This document shows positions 26,631 through 35,143 of a DNA stretch of 64,000 bases, in pieces. This stretch comes from Clostridia bacterium (GTDB taxonomy: Bacteria; Bacillota; Clostridia; Christensenellales; Pumilibacteraceae): the NCBI GenBank assembly GCA_017623455.1, contig JAGAPA010000040.1, forward strand, positions 1 to 64,000, given 5' to 3'. The translations under genes and the position numbers were made by a program. How positions within the stretch are numbered: the first letter of the stretch is position 1; every line of letters begins with the position of its first letter. The notes under the pieces were generated by a model. That model searched no databases, was not told where the DNA came from, and saw nothing but the letters and a program-made list of their open reading frames with translations.

Positions 26631-28724
26631 TTATTGCATTGCAATCATTTTTACTTCCATAGGCTTTAGTTTGATATTTTCTAAAGTTTGCTCTTTACCG
26701 TCAGTATAAACGGTAATGGAAGCGGACTGGGCGCAAGAGTGAAGATTTAGTATAAACAGCGCCGACTTTTTACCGTCCGACCTAATTGAACAGATAATAG
26801 AAGGGTTAGAAGATTTTACAACAGGCTTTGCGCCAAGACAAGCGAGCATATCTTCCCACAGTTCAATCTGATCCAAAGTGCAAGTAATCCACCTATCAAT
26901 ACTGAAAATAAAGCTACCCTTGCCACGCTTTCCCTTAATGCCACATACCTTACCATTATCCCTACCAACAATTATTGGTTCATCGCCATCTTTGTAACTT
27001 TCTATTGCAACACTGTTACAATTAATACCATACACGTCTTTGTCAAAAGCTTTTACTACAGGCGTATATCTTTGATCTTTTATTACGTTTGCTCCAATAA
27101 AATCATACAGCAACGTACAAGGCGAGTAGTCGCTATCTTGTTTTGCTACTCCGTTAAAGAACATTACGTTTCCACCATCTTGAATAAAGTTAATTATTTT
27201 TTTTTGAATTTCTCTACTTAGCGTTTCAGTTCCATAGACAATCAACGGCTTATCCTCGGGAATATCAAAATCGAGCAACGTATAGTGCGGAGCGTACTTG
27301 CCAGCCTGTATGCCGTAAGCTGTGAACTGCGAAATATTTTCGTACTGAGAGCCTCCGATACGGAACTTATCACGGTGGTTACAATTCTCAAGTCCGATAT
27401 TAACGGAATACAATCTTTCCGCACTCGCAAGCCACTTATTATTTTTAAGGAGAGTTCCAAACTTCTTTATTGCCTTGTAATTATCCCTTACTTCGCCATT
27501 CGCCCCTATGCACGCTCTATAGTCGTACACGGCAGAGTTAACCCCAAACTCCGAGCTGTTGCCACCGCCCGTATAGATATAGTAGTTAACGCCCTGCATT
27601 CCGACAGCAAGATTTGCCATATACAAAGCATACAAATCATCTTTAAGAATTGCGGGAAGATGTCCAAATGTTCCTGCCTGCATTTCAAAAACGGTGTACG
27701 GATTGCCGAGCTGTCTGAGAATGTCGGATGAGTACATGTAGTTCAGCACGAAATGCTTATTATCAGGATTACAGCTTCTCGTTGTAGGAGTAAGAGCATA
27801 ATACTGATCTACACCCAACACGAAGTTTTCCTTAAACCTGTCGTTAAGGTGCGAAAGCATCGCGATGTTTCCCCAAGAAGCAGCATTATGACAAAGCGTA
27901 ATGTCTACTATGCCGTTATCACGCAAAAAGCCTGACAAAATCTCACAAAAATCACCGCAACGCTGTAAATAATACTCGTTATAATCTCCCCTGATATTAG
28001 CGCATCTTTCTTTGCTTCCCACCGGGTTTTGCGGTCTTACGTCATCAAAATCCGCATAGTTTGTATTGTACGTTTTGTTCAATTTTTCTATATACGTATA
28101 CTTGTTTTTGAGAAATTGCGCGTATTTTCCGCCCTTTTTCTCTATCTCCATTGCACCCTCGTTATAGTCAAGACTGCCACGCCACAAATGCACGCCGGTA
28201 AGCTCGTTATCAAGCTGAATCATAACTACGGGGCCACCGTTTGTGACAAGAAAAGGCTTTACAACCTCACAAAACGCACCGTAATATTTTTTGGTCTTTT
28301 CCAAAAATAACGGGTTGCAGTATGAGAACACGGGAAAGTTAAAAAATTCTCCATTCTCGGTTACCGCTCTTACCTCGGGATAATTTTCATATAACCAAGC
28401 AGGTAAGCCGTCATAGCTAAGCTCGGAATACTGATAAGGTCCGGGGCGTACCATAACCTTTATATTGAGCTTATCGCAAAGTCGCAAAAAGTCGCTTAAA
28501 TCTCTTTCTTCGCAATCGTCAAAGCGAATATCCCCTTCCGTTTGCTCGTGCACGCACCACGGCACGTAGGTTGCAACCGTGTTTCCGCCTGCTTGCTTAA
28601 AAAGAATCAATCTTCTCTCCCAGTCAGCTTTCGGTACTCTAAAGTAGTGAAACTCTCCGCTTACCATAAACTGTCTTACGCCGTCTATAATATATCCGTT
28701 TTTATCAAAAGAAAAACTTTTCAT
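26631..28724 (-). CDS. GH35-like beta-galactosidase, cytoplasmic
   Basis: A 697-residue glycosidase without a signal peptide. The N-terminal barrel matches GH35: FMVSGEFHYFRVPKADWERRL (20-40), GGNTVATYVPWCVHE, VMVRPGPY, and GGPVVMIQLDNELTG with the acid/base Glu174. The nucleophile Glu should be in the VFEMQAGTFG segment. A C-terminal region (about 470-697) contains the GATase-like and beta-sandwich domains common in longer GH35/GH42-like enzymes. It is 29 nt behind the GH29 gene, so both probably act on the same imported galactose- and fucose-containing oligosaccharides. Confidence 0.8.
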   Translation of the reverse strand: MKSFSFDKNGYIIDGVRQFMVSGEFHYFRVPKADWERRLILFKQAGGNTVATYVPWCVHEQTEGDIRFDDCEERDLSDFLRLCDKLNIKVMVRPGPYQYSELSYDGLPAWLYENYPEVRAVTENGEFFNFPVFSYCNPLFLEKTKKYYGAFCEVVKPFLVTNGGPVVMIQLDNELTGVHLWRGSLDYNEGAMEIEKKGGKYAQFLKNKYTYIEKLNKTYNTNYADFDDVRPQNPVGSKERCANIRGDYNEYYLQRCGDFCEILSGFLRDNGIVDITLCHNAASWGNIAMLSHLNDRFKENFVLGVDQYYALTPTTRSCNPDNKHFVLNYMYSSDILRQLGNPYTVFEMQAGTFGHLPAILKDDLYALYMANLAVGMQGVNYYIYTGGGNSSEFGVNSAVYDYRACIGANGEVRDNYKAIKKFGTLLKNNKWLASAERLYSVNIGLENCNHRDKFRIGGSQYENISQFTAYGIQAGKYAPHYTLLDFDIPEDKPLIVYGTETLSREIQKKIINFIQDGGNVMFFNGVAKQDSDYSPCTLLYDFIGANVIKDQRYTPVVKAFDKDVYGINCNSVAIESYKDGDEPIIVGRDNGKVCGIKGKRGKGSFIFSIDRWITCTLDQIELWEDMLACLGAKPVVKSSNPSIICSIRSDGKKSALFILNLHSCAQSASITVYTDGKEQTLENIKLKPMEVKMIAMQ

Positions 28725-28753
28725 AATTTCTCAGTTCCTTTTACGTTTCTGTC

Positions 28754-29962
28754 TTAATAAATAGGAACGTATTTAATCTTTGCCTTTATCTTTTTATTTT
28801 TATCGCACACGATTTCTATTTTATTAGTTCTCACCGATGGGAACTGACAAATCGCTTTGTGTCCTATCGTTTCGCCCTTATATACCGTTATGGGCTGACC
28901 GTACGAATACGGATAAACTTTTATCTCAAAGCTTTCTATCTCGGTTTCGTCGATTTCTTCTTCTATAACAAGCATATTTACCATTTGCAAATCGAACTTA
29001 AGCGTGGTTACGTTGCCTGCTTGCTCGCTGTCCACTTCCACCAAATCCGCAAACGTTTCTCTTACCTTTTGACCGAATTTGAGCAATACGTCCTTGTCTT
29101 TTTGTGGCAAAAGCCCCCTCCTGTCAGGTCCGATATTAAGCAACAAATTAGCTCCTCTTCCCACAGAATACATATAAAGACCCATAAGCTCGTCCACGCT
29201 CTTTACAGTATCCTCGTCACTGTCGCTGTAAAACCAGTTTACAAGGCGCATTCTGCAATCGCACTCACCGGGCAAAAACTTAAACTCTCCTAACTCGTCC
29301 TTATTTTCCGTCTGCACGGAAAAATCAAGAGCATATACTACCGACTTGTTGTTTAATGGAGCTAAGCCCGATTCGTTGCCTATCCACCTTGTGTCGGGAT
29401 CCCACATATTAAAGATAAGAATGTGAGGCTGAAGCTCACGAATTTTAGCAACAATTCGCTCCGTGTCGTATTCGTGGTCTTCGCTTCCACATCCGTCAAA
29501 CCACAAATAGTCTATGTTTCCGTAATTTCCCAAAAGTTCTGAGATTTGATTAATAAAATAATCGTCGTACTCTTTGCCGTTCATGCTTTTAGAGCCAAAC
29601 TGCGCAGGAGAATAATATAATCCAACCTTTAAGTCGTACTTTCTGCAAGCATTTACAAACTCTTCTACAACGTCGCCCTTTCCGTTTTTCCAAGGCGTAT
29701 TTTTTACGGAGTAATCCGTATATGCCGACGGCCAATTAGCAAAACCGTCGTGATGCTTACAAATAAGCACGGCATACTTTGCGCCTGCATCGCTCGCGGT
29801 TTTAATCCAATCCTCACAATCAAGAGAAGTGGGGTTAAAGGTAGATATGTCCATATTCTTCATATCCCAATCCTTGTGTCCCTCGTTAAACGTTCTTATT
29901 CCAAAATGAAAGAACGCGCCAAACTCCCAATCCAAAAATTCAAGCTGTTTCTTTTTAATCAT
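28754..29962 (-). CDS. GH29 alpha-L-fucosidase, cytoplasmic
   Basis: A 402-residue enzyme that releases alpha-linked fucose. Family hallmarks are FGAFFHFGIRTF (14-25), CKHHDGFANW (69-77) and the nucleophile Asp156 in YLWFDGCGSEDHE. The catalytic barrel ends near residue 310 and a short beta-sandwich follows, so it is a compact member. I chose the start at 29962 because GGAGG lies 7 nt upstream. It is the first gene of an operon with the GH35 enzyme. No export signal, so its substrate must be imported. Confidence 0.85.
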   Translation of the reverse strand: MIKKKQLEFLDWEFGAFFHFGIRTFNEGHKDWDMKNMDISTFNPTSLDCEDWIKTASDAGAKYAVLICKHHDGFANWPSAYTDYSVKNTPWKNGKGDVVEEFVNACRKYDLKVGLYYSPAQFGSKSMNGKEYDDYFINQISELLGNYGNIDYLWFDGCGSEDHEYDTERIVAKIRELQPHILIFNMWDPDTRWIGNESGLAPLNNKSVVYALDFSVQTENKDELGEFKFLPGECDCRMRLVNWFYSDSDEDTVKSVDELMGLYMYSVGRGANLLLNIGPDRRGLLPQKDKDVLLKFGQKVRETFADLVEVDSEQAGNVTTLKFDLQMVNMLVIEEEIDETEIESFEIKVYPYSYGQPITVYKGETIGHKAICQFPSVRTNKIEIVCDKNKKIKAKIKYVPIY

Positions 29963-29998
29963 ACTTTCCTCCAAATCAAATTCGTGTACGTATAACTA

Positions 29999-30028
29999 AT
30001 TATACCACACGCGCTCTTTACTTTTCAA
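29999..30028 (-). promoter_or_regulatory. promoter of the GH29-GH35 operon
   Basis: On the minus strand TTGAAA, 18 nt, TATAAT. The 5' leader that follows contains an ATACGTA motif. Confidence 0.6.
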
Positions 30029-30043
30029 TTGTTTTTAAAAAGA

Positions 30044-30082
30044 AAAAATTGCTCAATTTTCATCTGAAAAAAAGCAATTTTA
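30044..30082 (-). terminator. probable terminator after the four-TM gene
   Basis: AAAATTGCT and AGCAATTTT pair around an 18-nt loop, 18 nt behind the stop on the minus strand; the flanks are A/T-rich. Confidence 0.5.
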
Positions 30083-30099
30083 TCCTGTTTTTGTAAATA

Positions 30100-30612
30100 T
30101 TATTCGCTTACGTCACCTGTTTCAGAGCCTGTTTCTACGGACGGAGCCGTAACGTTTTCTTCTGCGGTTGCGTTTATATTTTCCGCCTTTGAATCCTTAA
30201 TTTGCTTAATTAAGCCAAGCACGTATACAGCCGTTATGATAACGTAAAGCGCAACTATAATAATTCCGCCTATTATCTCGTCGCCACCAAACGCATTGAT
30301 TATCAAAAATACAGAGATAGCTACGTATACTGCAATCTGAATTATTATGAAAGCAAGTGGTACCTTGCGTTTTGTAAAACCTTTTATCGACGTCATTATT
30401 GCAAGCACAACCGCAAATAATAGTCCTAAGCTTATTGCCGTTGTAACAATTTCGAGGTTCGTATTATCAATTACCGTTCCCGAAATAGTTGCGCCGGCCT
30501 CTCTGCAACTTGCCACTATTACGTACAGTAAAAACACTACGCACATTGCAAAAATATCCAATAACGCCGCCACTATTCCTCCAAATGCAAAATACCAATT
30601 CCTTTTTTTCAT
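30100..30612 (-). CDS. four-TM membrane protein of unknown function
   Basis: A 170-residue protein with four predicted membrane helices (about 8-34, 52-75, 85-105 and 110-135) and a hydrophilic Thr/Glu-rich C-terminal tail. I recognise no family. It lies 15 nt behind the DUF2974 hydrolase gene and is probably co-transcribed with it. The ribosome binding site GGGGG is near the ATG. Confidence 0.6.
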   Translation of the reverse strand: MKKRNWYFAFGGIVAALLDIFAMCVVFLLYVIVASCREAGATISGTVIDNTNLEIVTTAISLGLLFAVVLAIMTSIKGFTKRKVPLAFIIIQIAVYVAISVFLIINAFGGDEIIGGIIIVALYVIITAVYVLGLIKQIKDSKAENINATAEENVTAPSVETGSETGDVSE

Positions 30613-30627
30613 ATATTACCCCCTTGT

Positions 30628-31734
30628 TTATTTTTTCTTTCCCGACGTCTCCTCTACCTTCTTCTGGTTTTCCTTTAATCCTTCCCAGAACGACGTACGG
30701 ATAGCTTTTACAGCAAAGAATTTCTTTATAAAATCATAAACGATTTTTCTGTCCGGCGACTTAAGCGCAAGGTAATTTTTGAGAATCGTACCCTTTTGCT
30801 TATCAACCTCCGTAAGCGTTTTAACCTTAGACATATGCAGTATCTCGTTAAACACTCGCATAAACTCTTTGCGCTGCTGTAATGACATTGACGTAAGAAT
30901 ATCGTCGAATGCCTGCTGAATCTCTCTGCTTTGCTCTGTTTGTCTTGCAGTAACGTAGTGCTTACCCATAATCTGCCAGGTAAACGGGTCGTGCTGATTT
31001 ACACCCTTTGCAACGCTACTTACCACCTTTATTTTTCCAAAGTGACGAAACAGTCTGCCAATAATGGAGTCTTGCGCCATAATCTCGGTAATACGCTTAC
31101 ACTCTTCCTTATCCCATTCCTCATACATCATTCCCGGTCCGTCCAAGCTGTATACGTGCTTGATAAGATTACGCGTTTCCTTATCTGCGTGCATATACGA
31201 ATACATTGCAAGATTTCCGCCCTTAGAGTGTCCTACAACGTAATTGGTTTTGTCGGGCTTAACGTACATGGATAGGTATTCCTTAGCTTTTTTCTGCGCG
31301 GGAATAATTTCTTCTACCATAAGATTTAAGCTTTCCTTCCAACCAACAATACTGTCGTCCGTTCCGCTAAAACATATTACTCTGTCCTTTTCCGTTTCAA
31401 ACACAACGGCAGAAAATTGACCGATTTCCTCATCGTCGATATCGCCTACGTAGTGTTTTATCTTTACTTTGCCAAACCTCGTGGAATGAGCATACCTGTT
31501 AAAGAGCCTTATATAATCGGATGAAAGTATAAGCCCGAGCGGTTCTATTTTTTTACCGAGAAGCATAAAACGTTCCGCCGCCTGAGCCAACGTTATCTCC
31601 TCGTCTTCGTTTACTATATCATTGTAATCAAGATATACTAAGATTGCAAATGAAGTGATGTCAATCTCATTGATGGGATCAACATCAAACGAAAGGTCTC
31701 CGCGCCATGAAAGATAATCAAAATAGTTCGCCAT
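30628..31734 (-). CDS. DUF2974 (Mbeg1-like) alpha/beta hydrolase
   Basis: A 368-residue lipase-fold protein. The nucleophile elbow is GHSKGG (YVVGHSKGGNLAMYSYMHA), preceded by the strand VICFSGTDDSIVGWKESLNLM, both typical for DUF2974. An Asp in LDGPGM would be the acid. Substrate and role are not known; related proteins are widespread in gut Clostridia. AGGAG lies 10 nt before the ATG. It heads a two-gene operon with the four-TM protein, and an operator-like dyad overlaps the leader. Confidence 0.75.
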   Translation of the reverse strand: MANYFDYLSWRGDLSFDVDPINEIDITSFAILVYLDYNDIVNEDEEITLAQAAERFMLLGKKIEPLGLILSSDYIRLFNRYAHSTRFGKVKIKHYVGDIDDEEIGQFSAVVFETEKDRVICFSGTDDSIVGWKESLNLMVEEIIPAQKKAKEYLSMYVKPDKTNYVVGHSKGGNLAMYSYMHADKETRNLIKHVYSLDGPGMMYEEWDKEECKRITEIMAQDSIIGRLFRHFGKIKVVSSVAKGVNQHDPFTWQIMGKHYVTARQTEQSREIQQAFDDILTSMSLQQRKEFMRVFNEILHMSKVKTLTEVDKQKGTILKNYLALKSPDRKIVYDFIKKFFAVKAIRTSFWEGLKENQKKVEETSGKKK

Positions 31735-31759
31735 TGCAGTTTCACTCCTATATAATACT

Positions 31760-31775
31760 CATACTGTATAGTATG
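31760..31775. promoter_or_regulatory. operator-like dyad CATACT-GTAT-AGTATG
   Basis: A 6-bp-arm inverted repeat between the -10 box (TATAAT on the minus strand, about 31781-31786) and the ribosome binding site of the DUF2974 gene. A repressor bound here would block transcription. Positions may be off by one base. Confidence 0.4.
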
Positions 31776-31923
31776 AAATAATTATATCACTTGTATGCGG
31801 TGTATTACAAACGTTTTTTGCAAATTTTTTAAAAGTTTAACCAATTTTTCACTTTTAACCGCTCAATTATACTCCTTATTTATAATATACGATATAAACC
31901 GTGATTTGTCAATACCCATTATA

Positions 31924-31965
31924 AAAAAACAATGCTCTGCAAACAAAAAAATTTACAAAGCATTG
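31924..31965 (-). terminator. terminator of the second GH29 gene
   Basis: CAATGCT and AGCATTG pair around a 22-nt A-rich loop, followed on the minus strand by TTTTTTT. Confidence 0.65.
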
Positions 31966-31994
31966 CCGTTTTACTCAAAATCTGCTATGCGTAT

Positions 31995-33224
31995 TCAGTT
32001 TTCGGTGACAATCTTAGCAACTCTTACCACGTACGCCTCTCCGTATGGCAATAGCCCCACCGTTGCGGTATAGCCGTTATCCGTCTTTGCCCAATTAACG
32101 ACTGAACCGTTATCAAGCCAAGTTATGGACTTAATCTTTTTGTCGGTTTTGATAACGTTATCCACTCTTCCTCCGTTTGCAAGAGTTTCGTTAACGCTTC
32201 CACTCTTAGTCAGTCCATGACAGAACATATAGTACGCCCCGTCATCGCCCTTAAGCACAAAATCCCTATCATCGCCATTAAGCGTAAAATCGGAAGTGGT
32301 GTGAACACTGTACAACGCGTCCTTATAAAGAGCCACCCATCTTCCAAACTCTTCATACATCGCTTTATCCAAAGGACGGAGATATCCCGACGGAAGCGGT
32401 CCGACGTTAAGCAGATAGTTTGCATTATACTTTCTTGCCTGCACGAACTCCTCAATAACGTCCCTTAAGCCCTTGAACGCAAAGTCGTTTTCGGCATAGC
32501 CCCAATGCAAGCCGAAAATTTCGCAACACTCGGAAGCAAGGTACTTTTCTTTTATATCAATATCCCCCACCCTGCCACGCTCAAAAGTTGTACAGTCAAT
32601 CTCACGATGCCCTGTTTTTCCACGGAGCGAAAGACCTGTGTTGTTGATTATCATAGCGTCGGGCTGATACTTGCGGATAGTACCGTACAAAGCGTCCTCT
32701 TCCCAATCCTCATCCCACTTATCCCACATTCCATCAAACCAAAGTCCACCGATTTTGCCGTAATTAGTACACAAAATCTCTATGCTTCTGCGAAGATATA
32801 CGAGGTATTTCTTAAAGTCGGTTTTATAGCTTTCCTCGTGCCAATCCAGCAACGTATGATAGAAAAACGGCACGATTCCTTCCTTGTTACACTCGTCGAC
32901 AAACTCTCTTATGATATCCCGTCCGCAAGACGTTACGGAATTAAAATCGTTAAGCTCCCTCGTGTCGTACAGCGAAAAACCGTCGTGGTGACGGGTTGTG
33001 ATAGTGATATACTTGCATCCGCCTTTCTTTGCCGTCTGCACCAGCTTTTCCGCCCAATCCTTTTCGGGGCAAAATTCCAAAAAGTGTGGAAAATACTCCT
33101 CATCAGGCACGTTGTTGCTGTGCTTGTGCCACTCTCCCTTACCAAACAAGCTATACATTCCAAAATGCACGAACATTCCAAGTCCCAGTTTTTCAAAGTT
33201 TTTAATACGCTGTTCTACAATCAT
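31995..33224 (-). CDS. GH29-family alpha-L-fucosidase-like enzyme, cytoplasmic
   Basis: A 409-residue protein with the GH29 barrel motifs LGMFVHFGMYSLFGKGEW (15-32), TTRHHDGFSLYDT (77-88) and nucleophile Asp164 in GLWFDGMWDKW. A C-terminal beta-sandwich (YMFCHGLTKSG...) completes it. It differs clearly from the GH29 enzyme at 28.7 kb, so the two probably prefer different linkages. No signal peptide. AGAGGTGC precedes the ATG. Monocistronic. Confidence 0.82.
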   Translation of the reverse strand: MIVEQRIKNFEKLGLGMFVHFGMYSLFGKGEWHKHSNNVPDEEYFPHFLEFCPEKDWAEKLVQTAKKGGCKYITITTRHHDGFSLYDTRELNDFNSVTSCGRDIIREFVDECNKEGIVPFFYHTLLDWHEESYKTDFKKYLVYLRRSIEILCTNYGKIGGLWFDGMWDKWDEDWEEDALYGTIRKYQPDAMIINNTGLSLRGKTGHREIDCTTFERGRVGDIDIKEKYLASECCEIFGLHWGYAENDFAFKGLRDVIEEFVQARKYNANYLLNVGPLPSGYLRPLDKAMYEEFGRWVALYKDALYSVHTTSDFTLNGDDRDFVLKGDDGAYYMFCHGLTKSGSVNETLANGGRVDNVIKTDKKIKSITWLDNGSVVNWAKTDNGYTATVGLLPYGEAYVVRVAKIVTEN

Positions 33225-33387
33225 AATTGCACCTCTGATTTACCGTTTTTATTTAGTATAACACAAACATTAAGTAAAAGATAGTAAAAAACGGAATATA
33301 ATTATAACAATAGTTACTTTTATAAACTAAAAAGGTTGCTGTGCTAAAAAAAATTTTAAATTTCTTTGATTTTTACCCTTAAAATCC

Positions 33388-33416
33388 TTGATTTTTAGCA
33401 ATCACTGTGGTATAAT
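33388..33416 (+). promoter_or_regulatory. promoter of tRNA-Leu
   Basis: TTGATT, 17 nt, TATAAT, ending 33 nt before the mature tRNA. Confidence 0.7.
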
Positions 33417-33449
33417 GTCTTGGCAAATGTGAAGAACATATTGCTTTAT

Positions 33450-33535
33450 GCGGTTGTGGCGGAACTGGCAGACGCTCAAGACTAAGGATCTTGTGGTATT
33501 GCACCGTGCAGGTTCAAGTCCTGTCAACCGCACCA
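33450..33535 (+). tRNA. tRNA-Leu, anticodon AAG
   Basis: Acceptor GCGGTTG pairs with CAACCGC. The anticodon stem CAAGA/TCTTG encloses CTAAGGA with anticodon AAG at 33484-33486, reading CUU after A34 deamination by TadA (also encoded in this window). A class II variable arm (TGGTATTGCACCGTG) is typical for tRNA-Leu. The T arm is CAGG-TTCAAGT-CCTG. CCA is encoded. An A34 tRNA-Leu is less common than UAG or GAG versions. Confidence 0.95.
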
Positions 33536-33540
33536 AAAAG

Positions 33541-33563
33541 AAAAGTCGCGCAAGCGACTTTTT
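33541..33563 (+). terminator. terminator of tRNA-Leu
   Basis: AAAAGTCGC and GCGACTTTT form a 9-bp stem, followed by T-rich DNA. Confidence 0.85.
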
Positions 33564-33732
33564 CTTTTTGTACTTTTCACTATTCTCTTTTCACTCTTCA
33601 CTTTTCCCTAACTCTTCCACGCGACTTTTCCAGAGAAGAGATAAGAGAGAAGAGAGAGAAGAAAAGGAAGCTTTTCTCCTTCCGTCGAAAAGCATTAAAT
33701 TATATTTGGGTTCAAATCCATCGATTAAAAAG

Positions 33733-33860
33733 GTAAAATATCTTTTTTATCGCTCCTTCACACCTACAACGTAAATCAAACCTTTCGGTTCAACCTACGT
33801 TGTATGTGGTGCACCACACTTCGACAGCAGATTGATTTATATCGATCTGCTGTTTTCGTT
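33733..33860 (+). ncRNA. candidate structured small RNA (three hairpins)
   Basis: A possible promoter (TTCAAA, 17 nt, TAAAAT at 33733-33738) precedes three structures: ACAACGTA/TACGTTGT with an inner AACC/GGTT (33766-33803), the 14-bp palindrome TGTGGTGCACCACA (33805-33818), and a 12-bp stem with a TTAT tetraloop (33825-33852) followed by TTTTCGTTT, which looks like a terminator. I do not recognise a known RNA family. The DNA could instead be a recombination or integration site next to the tRNA gene. Confidence 0.4.
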
Positions 33861-33981
33861 TACCGTCAATAAGTGAATGTTTTTATAGAATATGCAGCCT
33901 ATAAATTCCTTACTTTGAAGTTGTCTTTAGAGTGACATTGCAATGTTTTTTGCAATATGCTTATCCTCATTATTGTTTGTA

Positions 33982-34019
33982 ACCAAAAGCACTACCGTTG
34001 GGTGTAGAGCTTTTGGTTT
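33982..34019. terminator. perfect 10-bp hairpin downstream of the DUF1963 gene
   Basis: AACCAAAAGC and GCTTTTGGTT pair, with an inner CTAC/GTAG after an A-A mismatch. It lies 46 nt behind the DUF1963 stop on the minus strand but lacks a clear T run, so a regulatory or stability role is equally possible. Confidence 0.45.
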
Positions 34020-34064
34020 ATAATATAGTGAATTACTTATAATTTCAGGGGGAAAGGTTGGGAG

Positions 34065-34625
34065 TTAGGTGTATTCTTCTGTTAAGGTAACGTTTTCGAG
34101 GGGGTTTTCGGTGTTGCTGAAGAAGAAATAAAGGAAGCCGTCCAGGGTATCGAGGAAGTTCATATCGTTGTCAAGCGGATCATACTGCATTAAAAGATTG
34201 GGCGGTCCGTTTTCGTAGCTCCAGTCGCTTGGCACACCGAAAAGTCTGGTGCAATCCTCATCCTCGTACGCCTCCGAAAACTCCATCAGATACGCCTCGG
34301 TAAAATCCTCATAACCCTCCACCGCACTGTTAAAGTCATCGATAGCGAGCTTTACCTCACCCTCATAGTACCTTACGTCCGCTCCAAGACGATACTTTCC
34401 GTCCTCGGTATGCAGGAAAATATAGAGATAGCCCGTGTGCGGAAGTCTGTTTTCCTTGTCAAGCCCTGCGATATCGGACAGCCTTAGCTGACAAAAGAAA
34501 ATTTCGTCATCATCAAAACCCCCATCCCACTCCATAGGAACGGTGGGTGAGCCGAAAAACTTGCTTGCTCCAAGGTCATACCTATCGGGAGCTTTTTTTA
34601 CCGTTATTTTTATTGCTTTACTCAT
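34065..34625 (-). CDS. DUF1963 (YwqG family) protein
   Basis: A 186-residue soluble, acidic protein. ASKFFGSPTVP near the N terminus, FFCQLRLSDI, GYLYIFLHTEDGKYRLGADVRYYEG and the C-terminal NLLMQYDPL match the YwqG/DUF1963 pattern. It is shorter than typical members (about 250-280). The biochemical role is unknown; relatives are often found as immunity proteins in toxin loci, but no toxin is visible here. GAGGATAA precedes the ATG. It is the last of three minus-strand genes behind one promoter. Confidence 0.7.
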   Translation of the reverse strand: MSKAIKITVKKAPDRYDLGASKFFGSPTVPMEWDGGFDDDEIFFCQLRLSDIAGLDKENRLPHTGYLYIFLHTEDGKYRLGADVRYYEGEVKLAIDDFNSAVEGYEDFTEAYLMEFSEAYEDEDCTRLFGVPSDWSYENGPPNLLMQYDPLDNDMNFLDTLDGFLYFFFSNTENPLENVTLTEEYT

Positions 34626-34718
34626 ACGCTTATCCTCTACTAGGCACTCTCAAGGTACGAATCATCGTCTGCCTTGAATTATCATAATCACTCGTTACGC
34701 TTTCATTATTTGAGGCAT

Positions 34719-35117
34719 TTATTTACAACGCAGATAATAGTAATCATAAAAATCAATACCACTATCAGGGCCTGTGGGCATTTCGCCAAGATACTTTTCC
34801 TGATAATACGTTTTCTCGTTATAAATCAGGAAAACCAGCCCATCGTGGTATATGCCTATACATTTTCCGCCACTGAAAATCAGTTCCTCAAAGCGAATCT
34901 CCAGATTTTCGCTTCTCATATCGTAATAAACCTTCCCAAGACCTGCAACCTGCGTCTTGTACTTACGCTCGATATATAAATTATTTATACAGAAGTTGCC
35001 GTTTTCTACCTCTTCCTCGGTTGCCTCAGCAAGGTCGTAAATCTCTCCGTCAATACGCAAGATATTATCTTTTACCTCGCTTTCCACTTTTTTCCAGCAT
35101 TTGAAATTGTTTTCCAT
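34719..35117 (-). CDS. hypothetical protein, 132 residues
   Basis: An acidic soluble protein, not recognised. It is rich in Tyr and Glu (LYIERKYKTQVAGLGKVYYDMRSE, FYDYYYLRCK) with an alternating beta pattern. No signal peptide or membrane helix. GGGAGAA precedes the ATG. It lies between the DUF1963 gene and a 414-residue unknown and is probably co-transcribed with both. Confidence 0.55.
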   Translation of the reverse strand: MENNFKCWKKVESEVKDNILRIDGEIYDLAEATEEEVENGNFCINNLYIERKYKTQVAGLGKVYYDMRSENLEIRFEELIFSGGKCIGIYHDGLVFLIYNEKTYYQEKYLGEMPTGPDSGIDFYDYYYLRCK

Positions 35118-35143
35118 AAATTCTTTCTCCCTTGCTTTTGCGA

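Noticed and set aside
33705..33730. GGGTTCAAATCC, resembling a tRNA T arm
   Set aside because: The flanking stem does not pair (GGG against CCA) and no acceptor or anticodon arm is present; at most a short remnant of tRNA DNA.
33448..33774. Open frame covering the tRNA-Leu gene and beyond
   Set aside because: It overlaps a complete tRNA and its terminator, so it is not a gene.
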